From Trema orientale (lineage: Eukaryota > Streptophyta > Magnoliopsida > Rosales > Cannabaceae): DNA of 64,000 nt. The stretch lies in NCBI GenBank assembly GCA_002914845.1, contig JXTC01000431.1:162084-226083 (forward strand), written 5' to 3'. Positions within the stretch are counted from its first letter, which is position 1. Every line of letters begins with the position of its first letter. The notes below the pieces were generated by a model. It was not told the origin of the DNA. It saw nothing but the letters and a program-made list of their open reading frames with translations, and did no database searches. The position numbers and the translations under genes were made by a program. This document shows positions 51,756 to 64,000 of the stretch, in pieces.

Positions 51756-54249
51756 TCTGGAGAAGGAGGAGGAGAGAGTTTTAACCCAACCAGCCAAAGC
51801 CAGTTTTATGATTGTACATACATCCAAGCAGCCTTCCTATGAGTCCTAATAAAACCACAGAGAAGACCATCACGGATGGTTCCAAAAAACCCAGTTTTCC
51901 CCCTCAAGAGCAAAATCAGAGTTTGAAGAAGTCCCACATGAGCTCTTTCAAAGGGTTTTTTTATAGGTTTTGTTTATAATTATTTTGTTTTGTTTTAACT
52001 TAAGAGAAAATCTGAGACTGTAGATACTGTAGAATGAGAATCTGGTCTTTCCCCGCCTCTTCTTTTTTGGGTTATAGAAAAGATCAGGAAGTGAGAAAGC
52101 TAAAGTACCGCTGTACTAGTTCCGGCTGCTGTTATGTTTGCGACTTTTTCTTTTTTCCTTTTTTGAGTATAATAGACTAATAGTCTTGTGATGTAAATGA
52201 AAAATGCTGGATATATGGATGTGCTTAGTTTCGGAATCTAAAAATTTTGCATCTCTTTTTTCTTACTATTCTTTTTATCTTTAGTTAAGTAGATCAGATT
52301 CCATTGATAGAGGGCCTGCTTTGTGTATGTAGTATATGCTGCTAATATGCTTTGACAAATGCCATCTGTGAGAACATGTAAATCTTCACGTTGGAAAAGA
52401 TTTGCTCCTGTTGAATCTTTAAACGCGGAGGAGCAGATAAGCATATCCTTTGATATATACCATCTCTTATATATTTAGAAGATTGGAATGGAAGAAACCT
52501 ATTTAGTCTTTTGACCTAGTTATAAGGGCGTGTCAAGTGTTAAAGCCTTCGAGGTCAGGCCCACCATTGGACCTTTCTTCCAATTACCCTTTTTTAAACA
52601 ATCCTTTATTCCAGAAGCAAGAAGAACAGTAGTACTATGAGTCTATTTGCTCTGTTGCCTTAAATTCTTTGTTTATCTATCTGTATATATGAGAAGAGAT
52701 ATCTTTGTTTATTTTATGTGAATTATCAACCTGACTTGACAAGTTCTCCAATTATTGTCTTCAACCTGTAACAGATAAACTCGAGGTTACTAAAGTTGAA
52801 TACATGTCACTCACTCATTACCTTCTCCAAACAAGACGACCGATCACTTATCAACTCAAACTATTCGAGTAAAGAATTAAGAAAAGCATTAGACAGCTAG
52901 ATTTGCTCACTTTTCTAAAACTAACAATCTTCACCACTTGTTTTTCCACTATATTTATCAAGAGAATCAAATCAAGGTAACATGAACTCACTCACATCAT
53001 CTGCAGTAGAGCACTTATTGTCCAAGTGTCTCAATTGTTAATGGTTATCATCATTATTTAGTGTTATTTACTGGAAACTAGGTTCCAGATGTCTCTACCA
53101 GAGGAAACCACCACCATGTGGGTTTGGTCAGTAGATTGAATAGAGTGAACTTATTATCCACTTTTTGAGGACCCAAAAATTTTAAGCCAAAAAAAAAAAA
53201 GAAAGAAGTATTATCTTTTGATTTCAGGAAAAAATAATCAGCCACCAAAACGCTGTTGATGAGCCCTGATGGCCTTGAATTATTGTTGGTGGGGTACACT
53301 TTTCTCTTTAATTTATTACTTGTGGTACCAGACACAGATAGTGGCATGCAAGATAGGATCACGTTACAGTTGGTAGAGTTAAAAAGGGGTTAGAAATTGG
53401 AGGCAGAGGCCAAAAAAGACAGTCAAGAGAGTTTAATCTAAGTTAGGAATCTACAGTAGGGAGTGCAACTTGTTGATAACTTATCTTATTTAAATAAAAG
53501 AGAAGGGTATACACTATACACTAACACTGTACATAGCTATAGTCAATGGTCCCATGTGCCGGAGAGTGGAGAGTCCATGTACCTAAACTTATTTGATAAG
53601 TTGAGTTGATTTATTTCCATGCTACCTATTTCTGCTTTGCCCTACAAGTAAGTTAGGCTGCTCAAATACATGCTTTCTAGAATGTGCGGATTGGGACAAT
53701 GGTTGGGACCCATATTTTCCTCACCTTTACTTTTTAATTTAAAAAAGCTAACTATATATCTAACAAGAGTTGAGTTAATCAATTATCACCCATAGTTTTG
53801 GGGTCCACTAAGCTAAATACAAGCCTCATTATATTTTGAAATTGAAGCCAGAGTTGAAGCACCTTTTGCATTTTGTCTCGAGCACCTGACTATAACTGCT
53901 CTTAATGCACCTCCATCTATCACTAGAAACTTAATTATCACTATTTTGGTCCAATAAGACTCATTTAGTCCCCTAGATTTCCCAAGTGACAATCATGATT
54001 TTCTGCTACATGAGTAGTATTTTTCAAATATTATATAGTCGCCATAACAACAATCCTATTTTATTGTGCTGATGTTATAATTTGGTATATAGCTTAAAAT
54101 TCTTCTTTCAATTCAATGTTATTCATTGTGTCACTTAATCATATATTATAAATGGTCTCAAATATAGCATAATATTATAATTTTAAAATTTTGAAATCAC
54201 ACACTTCAATGATCTATCAATTACTTATACAATTTTCAGTACTTAATTA
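51756..54249. other. PPCK 3' UTR and spacer
   Basis: AATAAA at 51848-51853 is a possible polyadenylation signal; the transcript may run further. Beyond ~52200 no gene is recognised. Confidence 0.4.
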
Positions 54250-54415
54250 ATACACATTTTTATTTGTTTGTTTTATACAATTGTCCTAATGGTTATAAGT
54301 TATGAGCTAATACTTAAAAGTAGGGGATGTGATGGATTTCGAATCCCACACCTGGTGCTTCTTAAAGTGAAAACTTTTTTGCACGAGCTACCAACTGTTG
54401 ATACACATTTTTATT
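54250..54415 (-). mobile_element. tRNA-derived SINE with 15-bp target duplication
   Basis: A 136-base insert (54265-54400) lies between two identical 15-base sequences, atacacatttttatt (54250-54264 and 54401-54415). Read on the minus strand it starts CAACAGTTGGTAGCTCGTGC, containing a box A (TGGTAGCTCGTGC), then GGGATTCGAAATCC, a box B, about 45 bases further. It ends in an A-rich TATAAAACAAACA tail. This is the structure of a tRNA-derived SINE. It shows no similarity by eye to 34529-34649, so two SINE families are present. Confidence 0.78.
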
Positions 54416-54639
54416 ACTCAAATAATTGCAAAACTAACTTATAAATTGTTAAATAATAAAAAATAAAAAATAAAATTTTAAATAATATCTCGCATCAGAG
54501 TAAAAATTTAAATTTGATGCTAAATATATCATTTTATTGTTCTTTGTATAAAATATTATATTAGTAATAGTCTAACTAGTTTAAACAATTTCAAAATATT
54601 TTATAAGGGGTGACATTTGGCCACTGTTTGGGATAATTT

Positions 54640-55055
54640 CAACAATTCTAAGTATGAGACTTGAGGATGCGTCATAGGACCCGAGGTGAAACTCAGAACT
54701 CGAAGAGTCGGCGCTGACTCTGAGGGGGCTGATCCACGCGATCACTTGACCTCGCGGGTCTCATCATTTATATTTCTCTCATTAATACCTCTCCACTGGA
54801 GACCTTTTCTCACTAAAATTTCAATTGCTAACTTAAGTTTTGGAGCCTATTTTGCAGGTACCACGTCAGTGCATAGTACCACCCTCTCCAATTGTTATAT
54901 CAGGACCCCGAGGTTATAAGAGAGGCCAACTTCGCGCTCTCGAGCTCGAATATGGCCCGAAGAGAAGGAGTTTTAACTCAATTTTCAATAATAACCGGTG
55001 ACTAATTTTACTCTCACACTCTCTTGTAGTGTTGAGATGAAATTTTGTACCAACA
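54640..55055. repeat. Possible LTR fragment
   Basis: A G+C-richer patch with GACCTCGCGGGTCTCATC and AGGACCCCGAGG that ends GTACCAACA at 55055, like an LTR end. No matching TG start, target duplication or coding region was found, so it is at best a fragment. Confidence 0.3.
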
Positions 55056-58000
55056 GTCACAATGACAATCTACGCGACAAGGCACATATGATGATACTTA
55101 GTTAAAAAAAAAGTTCTATCATATTAATAAATGATAATGATAATTAGTTGGCAACAATAAAACTTTAACACGTGGATGATTGTTATAATGATATTCTGTT
55201 AAAGAATAATACTCTTAATTAGAATTATTCAGTAACATACTAATATATTATGTGGTATGAGACACCACTGATATTTTATAATATCACTATCTGACAATAT
55301 TAGATAAAACAATATTATAGGCACCATATGATATGACCCTTAAAGAATTTTAGTTCACCATTTGCCCACGAAACACGGGTTATTAGACCATATTTGTTTT
55401 ATGTTCTTTCAAGTCACTTTCTGAAAAACTTGTTAGCTAAGAATTGGACAATGGTTTTCTCCCATACTTTCAGGCTAATTTGTCTTTTTCCTTCGACATT
55501 TTCCACCCTAGGAGCTCAAGACTAAAGAGTAGTCACTTTCAGTGCCAGTACTTTATTATATTTATATATGTCACCCTTTTATTCAGCCCTTTTTGTGTAC
55601 AATGAAATGAGCTCTGGCCATTGATCTTTAGCAGTCGGCAGATTTGTCACCCCTTACGTATTAGACGTTGGATGTTAGTGAAAACAAATGTAATTATTGA
55701 TTAGAATTTATAAATTTTTTTAAAATTAGTCAGCTTCGAGTACACTATATTCAGAAGAGTTAAATTTCAGCTCTCTTGAATTAAATTATGTGACATTATG
55801 GACCATCCCCTCCTCCAAGGGAAAAAAAAGTCAAATCCTATACGCCACACAAATGTTAATAATGAGACGTTTGCATTAGATTTCAAATTGAATTGTCATT
55901 CCTTTCAAATAACAATTCAAACTATTTAAGTTTGACTCTGCTTGAACTCTCCCAAATTCTTTCTTAAAACGTTCGAGTTTAAAATACTATATATTAATAC
56001 GAGTGGTAGACTTTGAGCATGCAGCTGGGCTGCTCCTTTTTTTGTTTTTTTGTTTTTCGTTTAGTATTATTATTTTAATGAATAAGGTAATTACCATTAA
56101 TAGACTTCTCTGGCACGAAATAATTAAAAAAAAAAATTAGAGAATAGCATATTCCATAACCATTGTGCCAAAAACTCATTTTTATATCTGGGAAATGCTG
56201 AGTGTAATAATATTTAAGAGAGATGGTTCTAGAGCATTACGGAACTTTTAATGCAAAATTTCTTTAGGGGATAATTAATCCACATGAAGCACGGCAACCA
56301 ATGACTAAACAATTCCCTCTAATATTTGATCTCTTGAATATTTAAATTAATGATAGTGGCTTGTTAGCAAAACTGCTATATCTGATAAGTGAATCCTGCT
56401 CTCTTTCTACGCCTTGATTTTTATTTAAGCAATATATGAGAAGTAGCTGAGAGAGATGTAGTGTTGGTTATATGGTTTAAATATATATATAGAACGTCTA
56501 AGCATGCAGTCATGTGAACTCTCAGTTTTGGAACTTGGAATATCCATGTAAGTATCCATGTGCTTTGCTTCAAGGCATCTCTGACTTTTACTTTGCTTAA
56601 AACCCAAATTGTTAATTATTAGAAAAAGAAGTAATACAACCAGGCCACCAACCAATTATACAGCTGCATGTGATAGCCTTACTATTTAATCCAACCTAAA
56701 GAGAATATATATGTATATTATATTATACCATGGGTTATAATGTGAACCACTGGTTGGTACATAACTACCTAAATCCTAACCAAGTTTACGTACCTTGAAA
56801 ATATCGAATTGCCTCAACTGTCGAAATCTCGCTATGGTGAAAAAACTGAAAAAAGTAGAAGAGGTGTTAGGGAATGTGTTAATGTCTTGGAAAAATTATT
56901 ATACAAATTTCGGGAAGAAATTAAGTTAGGTGTTTTCAAATTAAGAGAACGATAAGCAAAACCTAATTATTTATTATCAAGAAGAATTAATTATATTTTT
57001 GTACATTGCATTTTGATTGTTCATTCATTTTATATTTTTGCCTTTTAACTATTATTAATATTCTTCCTCATATTTAAAATTCATAGTCAAATTTACTCTC
57101 TTTGTTTGACCAATAAATTTTATGATTTATCCTTCTAAAATTTAAAACATATGTTTTAAAAAATAATTCAACTTAAAGCTAAATTAAAAATCAAATGTTC
57201 AATGTTTGTATGTATTTAATTGACCTTTTAAAGTTTTTAATTTGAAAATCAACATTGATAGTTAGCCAAATACAATTTAATTATCAATTAAACAATATAA
57301 TAGTGTAATTAACCTTATAAAAGAATTGTAAAGAACGTCCGAACGAACGACGGCATAATTAAGTTTGGGGTTCTAGTTCCTATGTCGAAAGGGTCACACG
57401 TGCTGGTCAAAATTGATCTGTAGGATGGCAGATCAAGTGTAATTTTGTATAGAAGAAGCTGATACACGTCATTGAATTTCCAATATACGAGGCGAAGAGA
57501 TTCCTAAGTTTGAACTGAGGTCCGTGACTAACTCGATAAGCTATCTACAAGTCCTTATCACGTGTTAGGAGCAATTGAGCAAAGCAAGGACCACTGTACA
57601 GTCTGTACTGCTGCTTTTCTACCCGCATATACCCTTTTTCTTTTTCTTTTTCTTTTTAAATATCTTTTTTATGAAAAAAACATAAGAATTGAAAAAAAAA
57701 AAAAAAAAAGCCACGGTGTGCCGTATTCATTGACCCGAAAGAATAGTATTCAATTTTCCCGTTTCCACTATAATAAAAAACTAGCTCACTTTTTTTTTTT
57801 TTTTTTTGAAAGAAAAAAAATTAGAGAAAGAAGAAAACTTAATGCAAGACTATTTAATTACAGTCAGGAGAAAAAAGAGAGAGGACATTTTATAAGAAAT
57901 ATCATGACATAAATCATATTTACCTAATCTAATTAACAAAGTTTTACAAGAGAAATAAACCAAAAAAAGGGTTCAAGGGCCTCAAATTCAAGGCTCTGGA

Positions 58001-58639
58001 TATGCAAGGTGGTCACCTGAAGAATATATATTTACATATAAGTTTTTTTGGGGGGTTGAGGAAGATTATATATGTGTTACCTAATTTCCAAGGAAAAATA
58101 AATAAATGAGAAAACACGACTTATTTATGGTAGAGACTTGAAATAAAGGGAAGTGCACAACGTGGGCTGCAGATATTTTTGCTCCAGCTATATGAAATTA
58201 TTGAAGCATTTATAATGATTCCCACCAAACGATAGTACCCCCACACCTCTTATTTATTTATTTTTTTTGGTTCTTTTATACTGAATAATAGTATTAATAG
58301 TTAATAATAATTAAGCAAACTGAGCGTATCATATTATATCGTATATATAAGATGTCAGTACCAGTGCTCATACTGTCTTAATAACAACCATGTGTAATGT
58401 GTTCCAACCGCCAAAAAAACCATAGGCCCTACCCATGTGATACTGCAATTTATACTCAACAAGTTGCCCTCAGAAGAATCTAAAATCTAAATTGTATGCT
58501 CTTATATGAGACTTCTTACGGGCTCGGCTTAAGAGGCTTCCAGAACTGGTAGTCCTACTTTAGTGGCCGCCCATCTTAAGTACAAGTATAAAACAAAACC
58601 AAATAGATGCATTCTATGATAAAAAAAAAAAGAGAAGAA
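55056..58639. other. A/T-rich spacer
   Basis: No gene or complete element recognised. Long poly-A and poly-T runs at 57692-57708 and 57790-57807. Confidence 0.35.
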
Positions 58640-61015
58640 AAAAGGGTCTGATGGGAATTAAATTGGACATGTCTAAAGCTTACGACAGGATCGAATGGCG
58701 CTTTCTTGATAGAGTCTTTATGGCCAACGGTTTCTGTGATCATTTCAGAAAACTAGTGGAAGCCCCCTTCTGACCCTCTATCCTGCTAGAGGTCTTTGAC
58801 ATAGCGACCCACTGTCCCCTTATCTTTTCATTCTATACAGCGAGGTCCTCTCAAAGCCTATCAAAAGAGAAGAAAGTGCGGGTAGACTTTCAGGGATTAA
58901 AATCGCCACGAATAGCCTAACGATTTCCCATCTTATGCATGCTGAAGACATTTTCCTTTTTTGCACTGCGGACTTGGGACAAGCAGAGAGCTTAAAATAC
59001 TGCTCAGGTAAATATATGGAATGGTCGAGACAGAAATTAAATGAGCAAAAGTCCAGCATTGTGTATTTTGCAAACACTCCAGAAGATCTCAAAAGAAAGA
59101 TGTCATAGTTCTGGGGATTTAGCAATATGACTGGCTCAACTACTTTCCTGGATAAACCTATGTTTTTCACAAACAATCGAGTCCATGATTTCTCTTTCAT
59201 CAAAGAGAGTGTCCATGGCAGAATAAAGGAGTGGAGATGCAAACTCCTCTCTCAGGCGGGGAGAACTACCCTTATCAAGTCAGTAGTGCAAAGCATCCCT
59301 GTATACTGTATGTTTGCTTTTTTGCATCCCTAACTCTGTTTGTGATGAGCTTGATAAACTGAGGAGGAGATTTTGGTGGATTGGCTCCATAGAGAAAAAT
59401 CGTTTCCTTGCCCTTACTGCTTAGGATAAGATCTGCCAGCCCAAACTTAGGGGCGGTTTGGGAATCTGTAGATTCAGAGATATTAACGAAGCGTTCTTAG
59501 CGAAACTAGGTTGGATGCTAGCCTCAAATTCAAGCTACCTCTGTGCTAGAACCCTACGAGGAAAATACTTCTTTGGAAGGACTTTTTGGAATGCAACTCT
59601 TCCAAAAAAATGTCTCAATGGTCGCCAAAAGTATATGGCCTACTCGAGATCTGATATGTACTGGAAGCTGTTTCTGAATAGGTGATGGTCGCACTGCTAA
59701 CATTTGGAACTCACCCTGGATACCATAGATATCACATGGAGAGATAGGAAATGCCCTCAACCCAATCAAACGAGAGGATAATGTCAGTGTGTCTACATTG
59801 CTTTCTAGTGTCAAGCATGGTTGAGACCCAACAAAATTGGGAAGGCATTTTAGACCAGAATAAGCCACTGCCTTCACCAAGATAAATCTTCTCCCAAGAG
59901 ACCATTCAGACATCCTTATATGGAAAAACTCAGCTAATGGAGAATTTACCATCAAAAGTGCTTACTAAACTAGCAACCAGACTCGATTCAACGATCCACA
60001 ACCTTTATGGATCCACAACCTTTATGGAAGTGTTTATGGAAAAGCAAACTTCACGAGAGACTAAAGCTACTCCTCTGGCGTACAGCAATGAATGCCCTCC
60101 CTACAAGGGACCATTTTCAGAATATATTCGGATCGGATATTCAATGTTACCTCTATCATACGACTATGAACTCCCTTCTTAATATTTTCATACACTGTAC
60201 TATCACCAAGGCAGTATGGTTTGGTAGCCGTTGGAATGTCAGGATTGATAATTTGACTCTATCTAATGGCTTTGATATAGTCAATTGGTTTTTTAACTCG
60301 AGTCGTTCAGTGCCTCTCGCTGCAAACCAGAGGGAGGAGTTCACTCTTTTTGCAGCTGTTCGTGCCTCTCGCTGCAAACCAGAGGGAGGAGTTCACTCTT
60401 TTTGCAGCTGTTCTCTGTGACGAGATTTGGAGATCACACAATAATGCCTTTCACACAGGAAGTAGAGCCCACCCTGCGGTTTTAATCCGATCGATCAATG
60501 ATGATGTTCTTGAATTCCACTAGTCCATCTTGGTTCCCGATTCTAGGCTTGTCGCGAAAGGACCTAAAATTCAAACTCTTCAACAGGTCGACAGAACCCG
60601 AGTTTAGGTAGATGTAGCGTTTAAAGACTCAGTAACAATGGTGGCTAGGGACAACCAAAAACAACATTCTTCGTCTTGTTGCCAAGAAGGTTCATGCCTC
60701 CTTTGCTCTTGAAGCAGAGCTCTTAGCAGTGGAGTATTGTATCCAATTGTGCTTGGCTAAAGGGTGGAATGATGCAATCTTGTTCTCCGATGCTCAGGCA
60801 GTCACTCTTTACCATGCTCCACAGTGGGATATGACTTTTTTTTTGTCTTTCTTTATTTTCTTTGGTAAATTCTTGTAATATTGGAGTTAGTTGGATTCCT
60901 CGGGTGGCCAACAGATTGGCCCATGCTCTTGTCACCTGGGCCTCCGTTCAGGACATGTTGGCTCATTTTCTACCTGAGACTGAGAGGTAGACCCACATAT
61001 GGCTACTACTTTATT
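58640..61015 (+). pseudogene. 5'-truncated L1-type LINE (ORF2 relic)
   Basis: Frames with many stops spell the later part of a plant LINE ORF2 in order. RT motifs: IKLDMSKAYDRIEWRFLDRV (58665-58725); GDPLSPYLFILYSEVLSKPI in shifted frames; HAEDIFLFC near 58940, where active copies have an FADD-type site. Then RVHDFSFIKESVHGRIKEW and SQAGRTTLIKSV. Next a zinc-binding RT-associated segment (LLLWRTAMNALPTRDHF, ~60070). Last an RNase H-like end (ELLAVEYCIQLCLAKGWNDA, VANRLAHALVTWAS; 60715-60940). The N-terminal endonuclease is missing. The 9-base word aaatagatg occurs at both ends (58601 and 61054) and may be a target duplication, but the context is A-rich. It is not functional. Confidence 0.88.
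60310..60413 (+). repeat. 52-bp tandem duplication within the LINE
   Basis: GTGCCTCTCGCTGCAAACCA...CAGCTGTTC occurs at 60310-60361 and 60362-60413 without differences by eye. A 17-bp unit (GGATCCACAACCTTTAT) is also doubled near 59993-60025. Confidence 0.88.
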
Positions 61016-61055
61016 TTCAGTTGATTAATCTACTCCTTATTCCAAAGAAAAATAA

Positions 61056-61929
61056 ATAGATGGGTTCAAAATAAAAAATAGTGCATTACATACATATATA
61101 TATATATATATATCTGTATGGGTTCGTCACTATAATATCTTAAAAAGTTGGTCTGATTATCAGTTAGTTAACCTTGTGTCAAGATCCAACTTCTTGTTTT
61201 AGGGACTATTATATTCAAGAAATAGATATATTCAATATGTTATAATAACAAATATGCGAATTAGTCAAAAGTTGCAATCAGAATAATCGTGACACACACA
61301 ACTATTACTAGCACAATTTTTAAAAAACGATTAATGAAATTCCTATATATACAGATCAAATCAATTCTTGGGTGATAATCTTAACAAGCTATCTTTATGT
61401 TCCTGTCAAGGTGGTGATCAAGTACCACTAATTAAATGGTACCACTAATTAAATGCATCCATTATCAAATGTGCTACTCCACCATAGCCAGTGAAAACCC
61501 ATTATTTTCTTCCCAACTAAGATATAATTGAAAAAGGTCTAGATGTTGCGCTTTACAATTCCCCTCAAATAGATAAAAGAAACAGACAGATTATATTTGC
61601 ATGTCATGCATTGGAAAGTTTTATATTCCATGGTTTTCAATGAGGTGGGACATGAGAGAATAGTTTCTCAACTTATAGGAGACATTGGTCCAACAAGCTA
61701 CATATCACATAAAACCCACCATGAAAAAGTCCTATTACCGAGAGGATCCCAAACTGATTGTGGCCACTAAATTAGATTCAAGTAACGCTAGAGTGGAAAA
61801 AAGACCACATCCAGTTGGAAGTTAATAGGACTTGGTAAGAAGAGATGAGAATCTAACGACAAAAAACACCCGGAAAAACTCCACTTCATCTGGGTTTGAG
61901 TGTAGGCTTTAGCTTGACTAGTAACCACA

Positions 61930-61931
<2 letters not shown>
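61056..61931. other. Spacer
   Basis: Contains a (TA)n run at 61093-61112 and a 19-base duplication of GTACCACTAATTAAATG near 61422-61456. No gene recognised. Confidence 0.4.

Positions 61932-61980
<49 letters not shown>
61932..61980. repeat. (AG)n microsatellite, ~24 units
   Basis: Uninterrupted AG repeat of 49 bases. Confidence 0.97.
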
Positions 61981-61985
<5 letters not shown>

Positions 61986-62346
61986 TTGCTGAGACCATTT
62001 TCCAACTGAGAAAAATAGCACAGGCGACTAATGTCTAGACGTTCTTTCTTATGGTCCCAAAGCAAAGTGACATGTTATAAATCCACAGTAACATAGGTAG
62101 CAGCTAGTAGTGTACATAGACGGAAGAGAAACTGATTACAGAGCCCTTCAATCTTCAAACCCAATTTTATATTTAGGGAGACAAGCTTTGCATTAGTTTC
62201 TAAAAGCCATTTTCCTTTCCAATTTTACAATTTAACATATTACAAGTGAAAATAAAACTAATGATATAGATAAACCTGACGAGTTCACAAGCCAAATGGG
62301 CTGTGCTGCTGATGGTAAATCCTCTAACCTGCCAAAAACCCGACTC

Positions 62347-64000
62347 TCAAACCTTGGCGCCAAGGAAGGACTGCAAGAAGGGAAAAGTAAAACTTTGGTC
62401 AACAAAACAATTCAATTCTTTTTTCCGGGTTGCTTTCAAAAATTTTCAAATGTATTGACACAACCTCCAAAGAAATGAGAAAATCTAAAAAATATCCCTT
62501 GTGTTTGGTTTTAATTCGATGTTTGACATTATATTCTCAGAAAATAATAGTAAAAAGGGTATCCCTCTGTTTTTAAAAAAGTATAACTTTTGACTGTTTC
62601 ATCGACTAAAATACGGCAAATATAACAACTTTAATTGAGCAGAAGGGATACTTATTTTGAACTTTTTAAAAACAAATACGATACTCCTAAAAAGTGGGGA
62701 AAAAAAAAAGAAAAATCTAACAACAGAGGATCTATGGCTGAATTTAGGCCCAATACATAGGACATTTCCCTCTGATTCAGGAAAAAGGTTGTCATTGAAA
62801 CCTTAACTCGATAAACACATATTTATCCATTTTGAAGTTAACGTTAGTGCATTTACCTTGACTCCTGCTGGAGAGCTTCCAGGTTTAGCCGTAGTTGTGC
62901 TCCCAAAAACATTTACGGCTGTTGAAGGGTTTCCAGGCTTCGTTGTAGTTGTGCTACCAAAGTTCAACTTTGATTTTTTATCTGAAGGCTTTAATATTTG
63001 GAAAGAGCACATTAGTGTCTCATCAACACTCATCATTGCGCCAGCATTATCAAACTCTCCACAGTAATTAGGTGCTGAAAATATAGTTACAAGTTGTCGG
63101 NNNNNNNNNNNNNNNNNNNNNNNNNNNNNNNNNNNGCACATAGTAACATAAGAGTATATCTACATTAATCAGAAGGCAATAAACATAAATGAAATCATAT
63201 TTCAACACTCGGGGCAAAGGACACCAACTAGTTGAGTAATGATTGCTTATGCCCCTATAACAGCAGTGATTGCATGGAATTTGGAAGAAGGAAACGCCAG
63301 GAATTTAATTTTATACTGGATGGGCGCAAAATATCTTTTGACTTCAAAACATGAAGTAACCAATTTCAACCAAGTTTACAATGGCAATTCTGAGAGCAAG
63401 ATCTCATTCCAATAATGCAGTTGTAATATGTACCAAAGACTGAAGACTTTCAAATTACAAATTGAACCTACCAAAGGGGTATTTACCTGGTGAGCACGAC
63501 AAATGAGATCCAAATCATGCTTCTGAAGAAACTCAGTGACCTTATCAGCACCAAATGTATACGAAACTCCCCTGTCATTCATACCCCAACCTTGAACATC
63601 TTTACTTGGATCAGACCACAAAAGATCACATAGCAATCCTGTATCTGGCACATCAGTTGGCCTGTTCAGATTCCTTATTTGATCCAAATTATGCAGGTCA
63701 GGAGAAAGGCCCCCATGCATGCAAAGGATCTTTTCATCAATTAGGGCTGCCACTGGTAAGCAGTTAAAACAATCTGTAAATGTTTTCCAGAGCCTTATAT
63801 TGAATCTTCTCTTACACTCATCATAAAATCCATAAATACGGTTTATTGAAGCACATTCGTGATTGCCCCTCAAGAGGAAAAAATTCTCAGGGTATTTTAT
63901 TTTATATGCAAGGAGAAGGCATATTGTTTCTAGACTTTGTTTGCCTCGGTCCACGTAATCCCCCAAGAATAAATAGTTCGCTTTAGGAGGTAATCCACCA
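62347..64000 (-). CDS. TOPP: Ser/Thr protein phosphatase PP1 catalytic subunit (TOPP), partial
   Basis: Three exons are visible: one running off the window at 64000 to 63487, one from the gap (63101-63135) to 62857, and a last exon 62370-62347 encoding SFLGAKV and TGA. The catalytic motifs are GDYVDRG, LRGNHE, HGGLSP, ICRAHQ and [14 protein letters not shown], followed by [12 protein letters not shown]. The metal-binding GDIHG motif and the start lie outside the window. PP1 dephosphorylates many nuclear and cytoplasmic substrates through RVxF-type partner proteins. The end before SFLGAKV is unusual: [10 protein letters not shown] and [10 protein letters not shown] form two repeats. Without the last splice the frame would run on to a stop at 62803 with a non-conserved tail. 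The AAG|GTAAAT donor at 62857 and TTCTTGCAG acceptor at 62371 favour the short ending. The residues next to ADRQLVT fall in the gap. Confidence 0.93.
63101..63135. other. Assembly gap (35 N) inside a PP1 exon
   Basis: Hides the acceptor site and about eleven codons of the PP1 exon that precedes [11 protein letters not shown]. Confidence 0.97.

Noticed and set aside
57562..57912. 116-residue plus-strand frame
   Set aside because: Runs through poly-A and poly-T tracts (KKKK and FFFF stretches); no domain.
58601..61062. 9-bp aaatagatg as LINE target duplication
   Set aside because: Mentioned only as possible; both sites are A-rich and the word is short, so chance is likely.

Overview
This is a window of plant nuclear DNA, almost certainly from a eudicot. 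It is strongly A+T-rich, the genes have many introns with GT..AG borders, and the families are plant-specific: a CDC5-type MYB protein, a chloroplast CPP1-like protein, an R2R3-MYB, a PEPC kinase, a TOPP-type PP1, an RPW8-NB-LRR relic, and plant Copia, LINE, SINE, hAT and Mutator-like elements. I cannot name the species. There are two assembly gaps (22931-23498 and 63101-63135) and single ambiguous bases at 12793 and 39021.

Layout. 1-2287: no recognised gene; a cluster of short duplications lies at 1311-1593. 2288-6645 (-): CDC5 splicing factor, 4 exons, 993 aa. 6646-14228: transposon-rich spacer with a fold-back Mutator-like element split by a hAT element, an 8-unit minisatellite, a second hAT copy in the opposite orientation with an 8-bp target duplication, a 120-bp CDC5 gene fragment and a Mutator-like MITE. 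14229-18050 (-): CPP1-like chloroplast membrane chaperone, 10 exons, 282 aa. 18246-18318 (+): tRNA-Arg(CCG). 19079-20863 (-): R2R3-MYB factor, 3 exons, 283 aa. 22750-23924: Copia-type LTR (apparently solo) containing the large gap. 24228-29176: MITE pairs and a pair of ~700-bp repeats in head-to-head inversion around a GA-rich leader-like segment. 27790-32475 (+): decayed RPW8-NB-ARC-LRR (RNL, helper-NLR type) pseudogene with internal duplications. 34529-34649: SINE with a 20-bp target duplication. 36746-44107 (-): full-length Copia retrotransposon with paired LTRs, primer binding site, polypurine tract and a heavily mutated polyprotein. 45544-46236: a third hAT-type element. 50613-51755 (+): PEPC kinase, 2 exons, 274 aa. 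54265-54400 (-): a second SINE. 58640-61015 (+): 5'-truncated L1-type LINE relic. 62347-64000 (-): 3' part of a PP1 catalytic subunit gene, running off the window.

The intact genes do not form a pathway. They are ordinary single-copy-style plant genes (splicing, chlorophyll biosynthesis, transcription, carbon metabolism, dephosphorylation) separated by transposon-filled spacers. I did not find an undescribed system. The most informative non-routine features are the CDC5 fragment, the RNL relic behind a large inverted repeat, the two SINEs, and the C-to-T pattern of decay in the Copia element. All exon borders were read by eye from splice sites and frame continuity, without transcript evidence.
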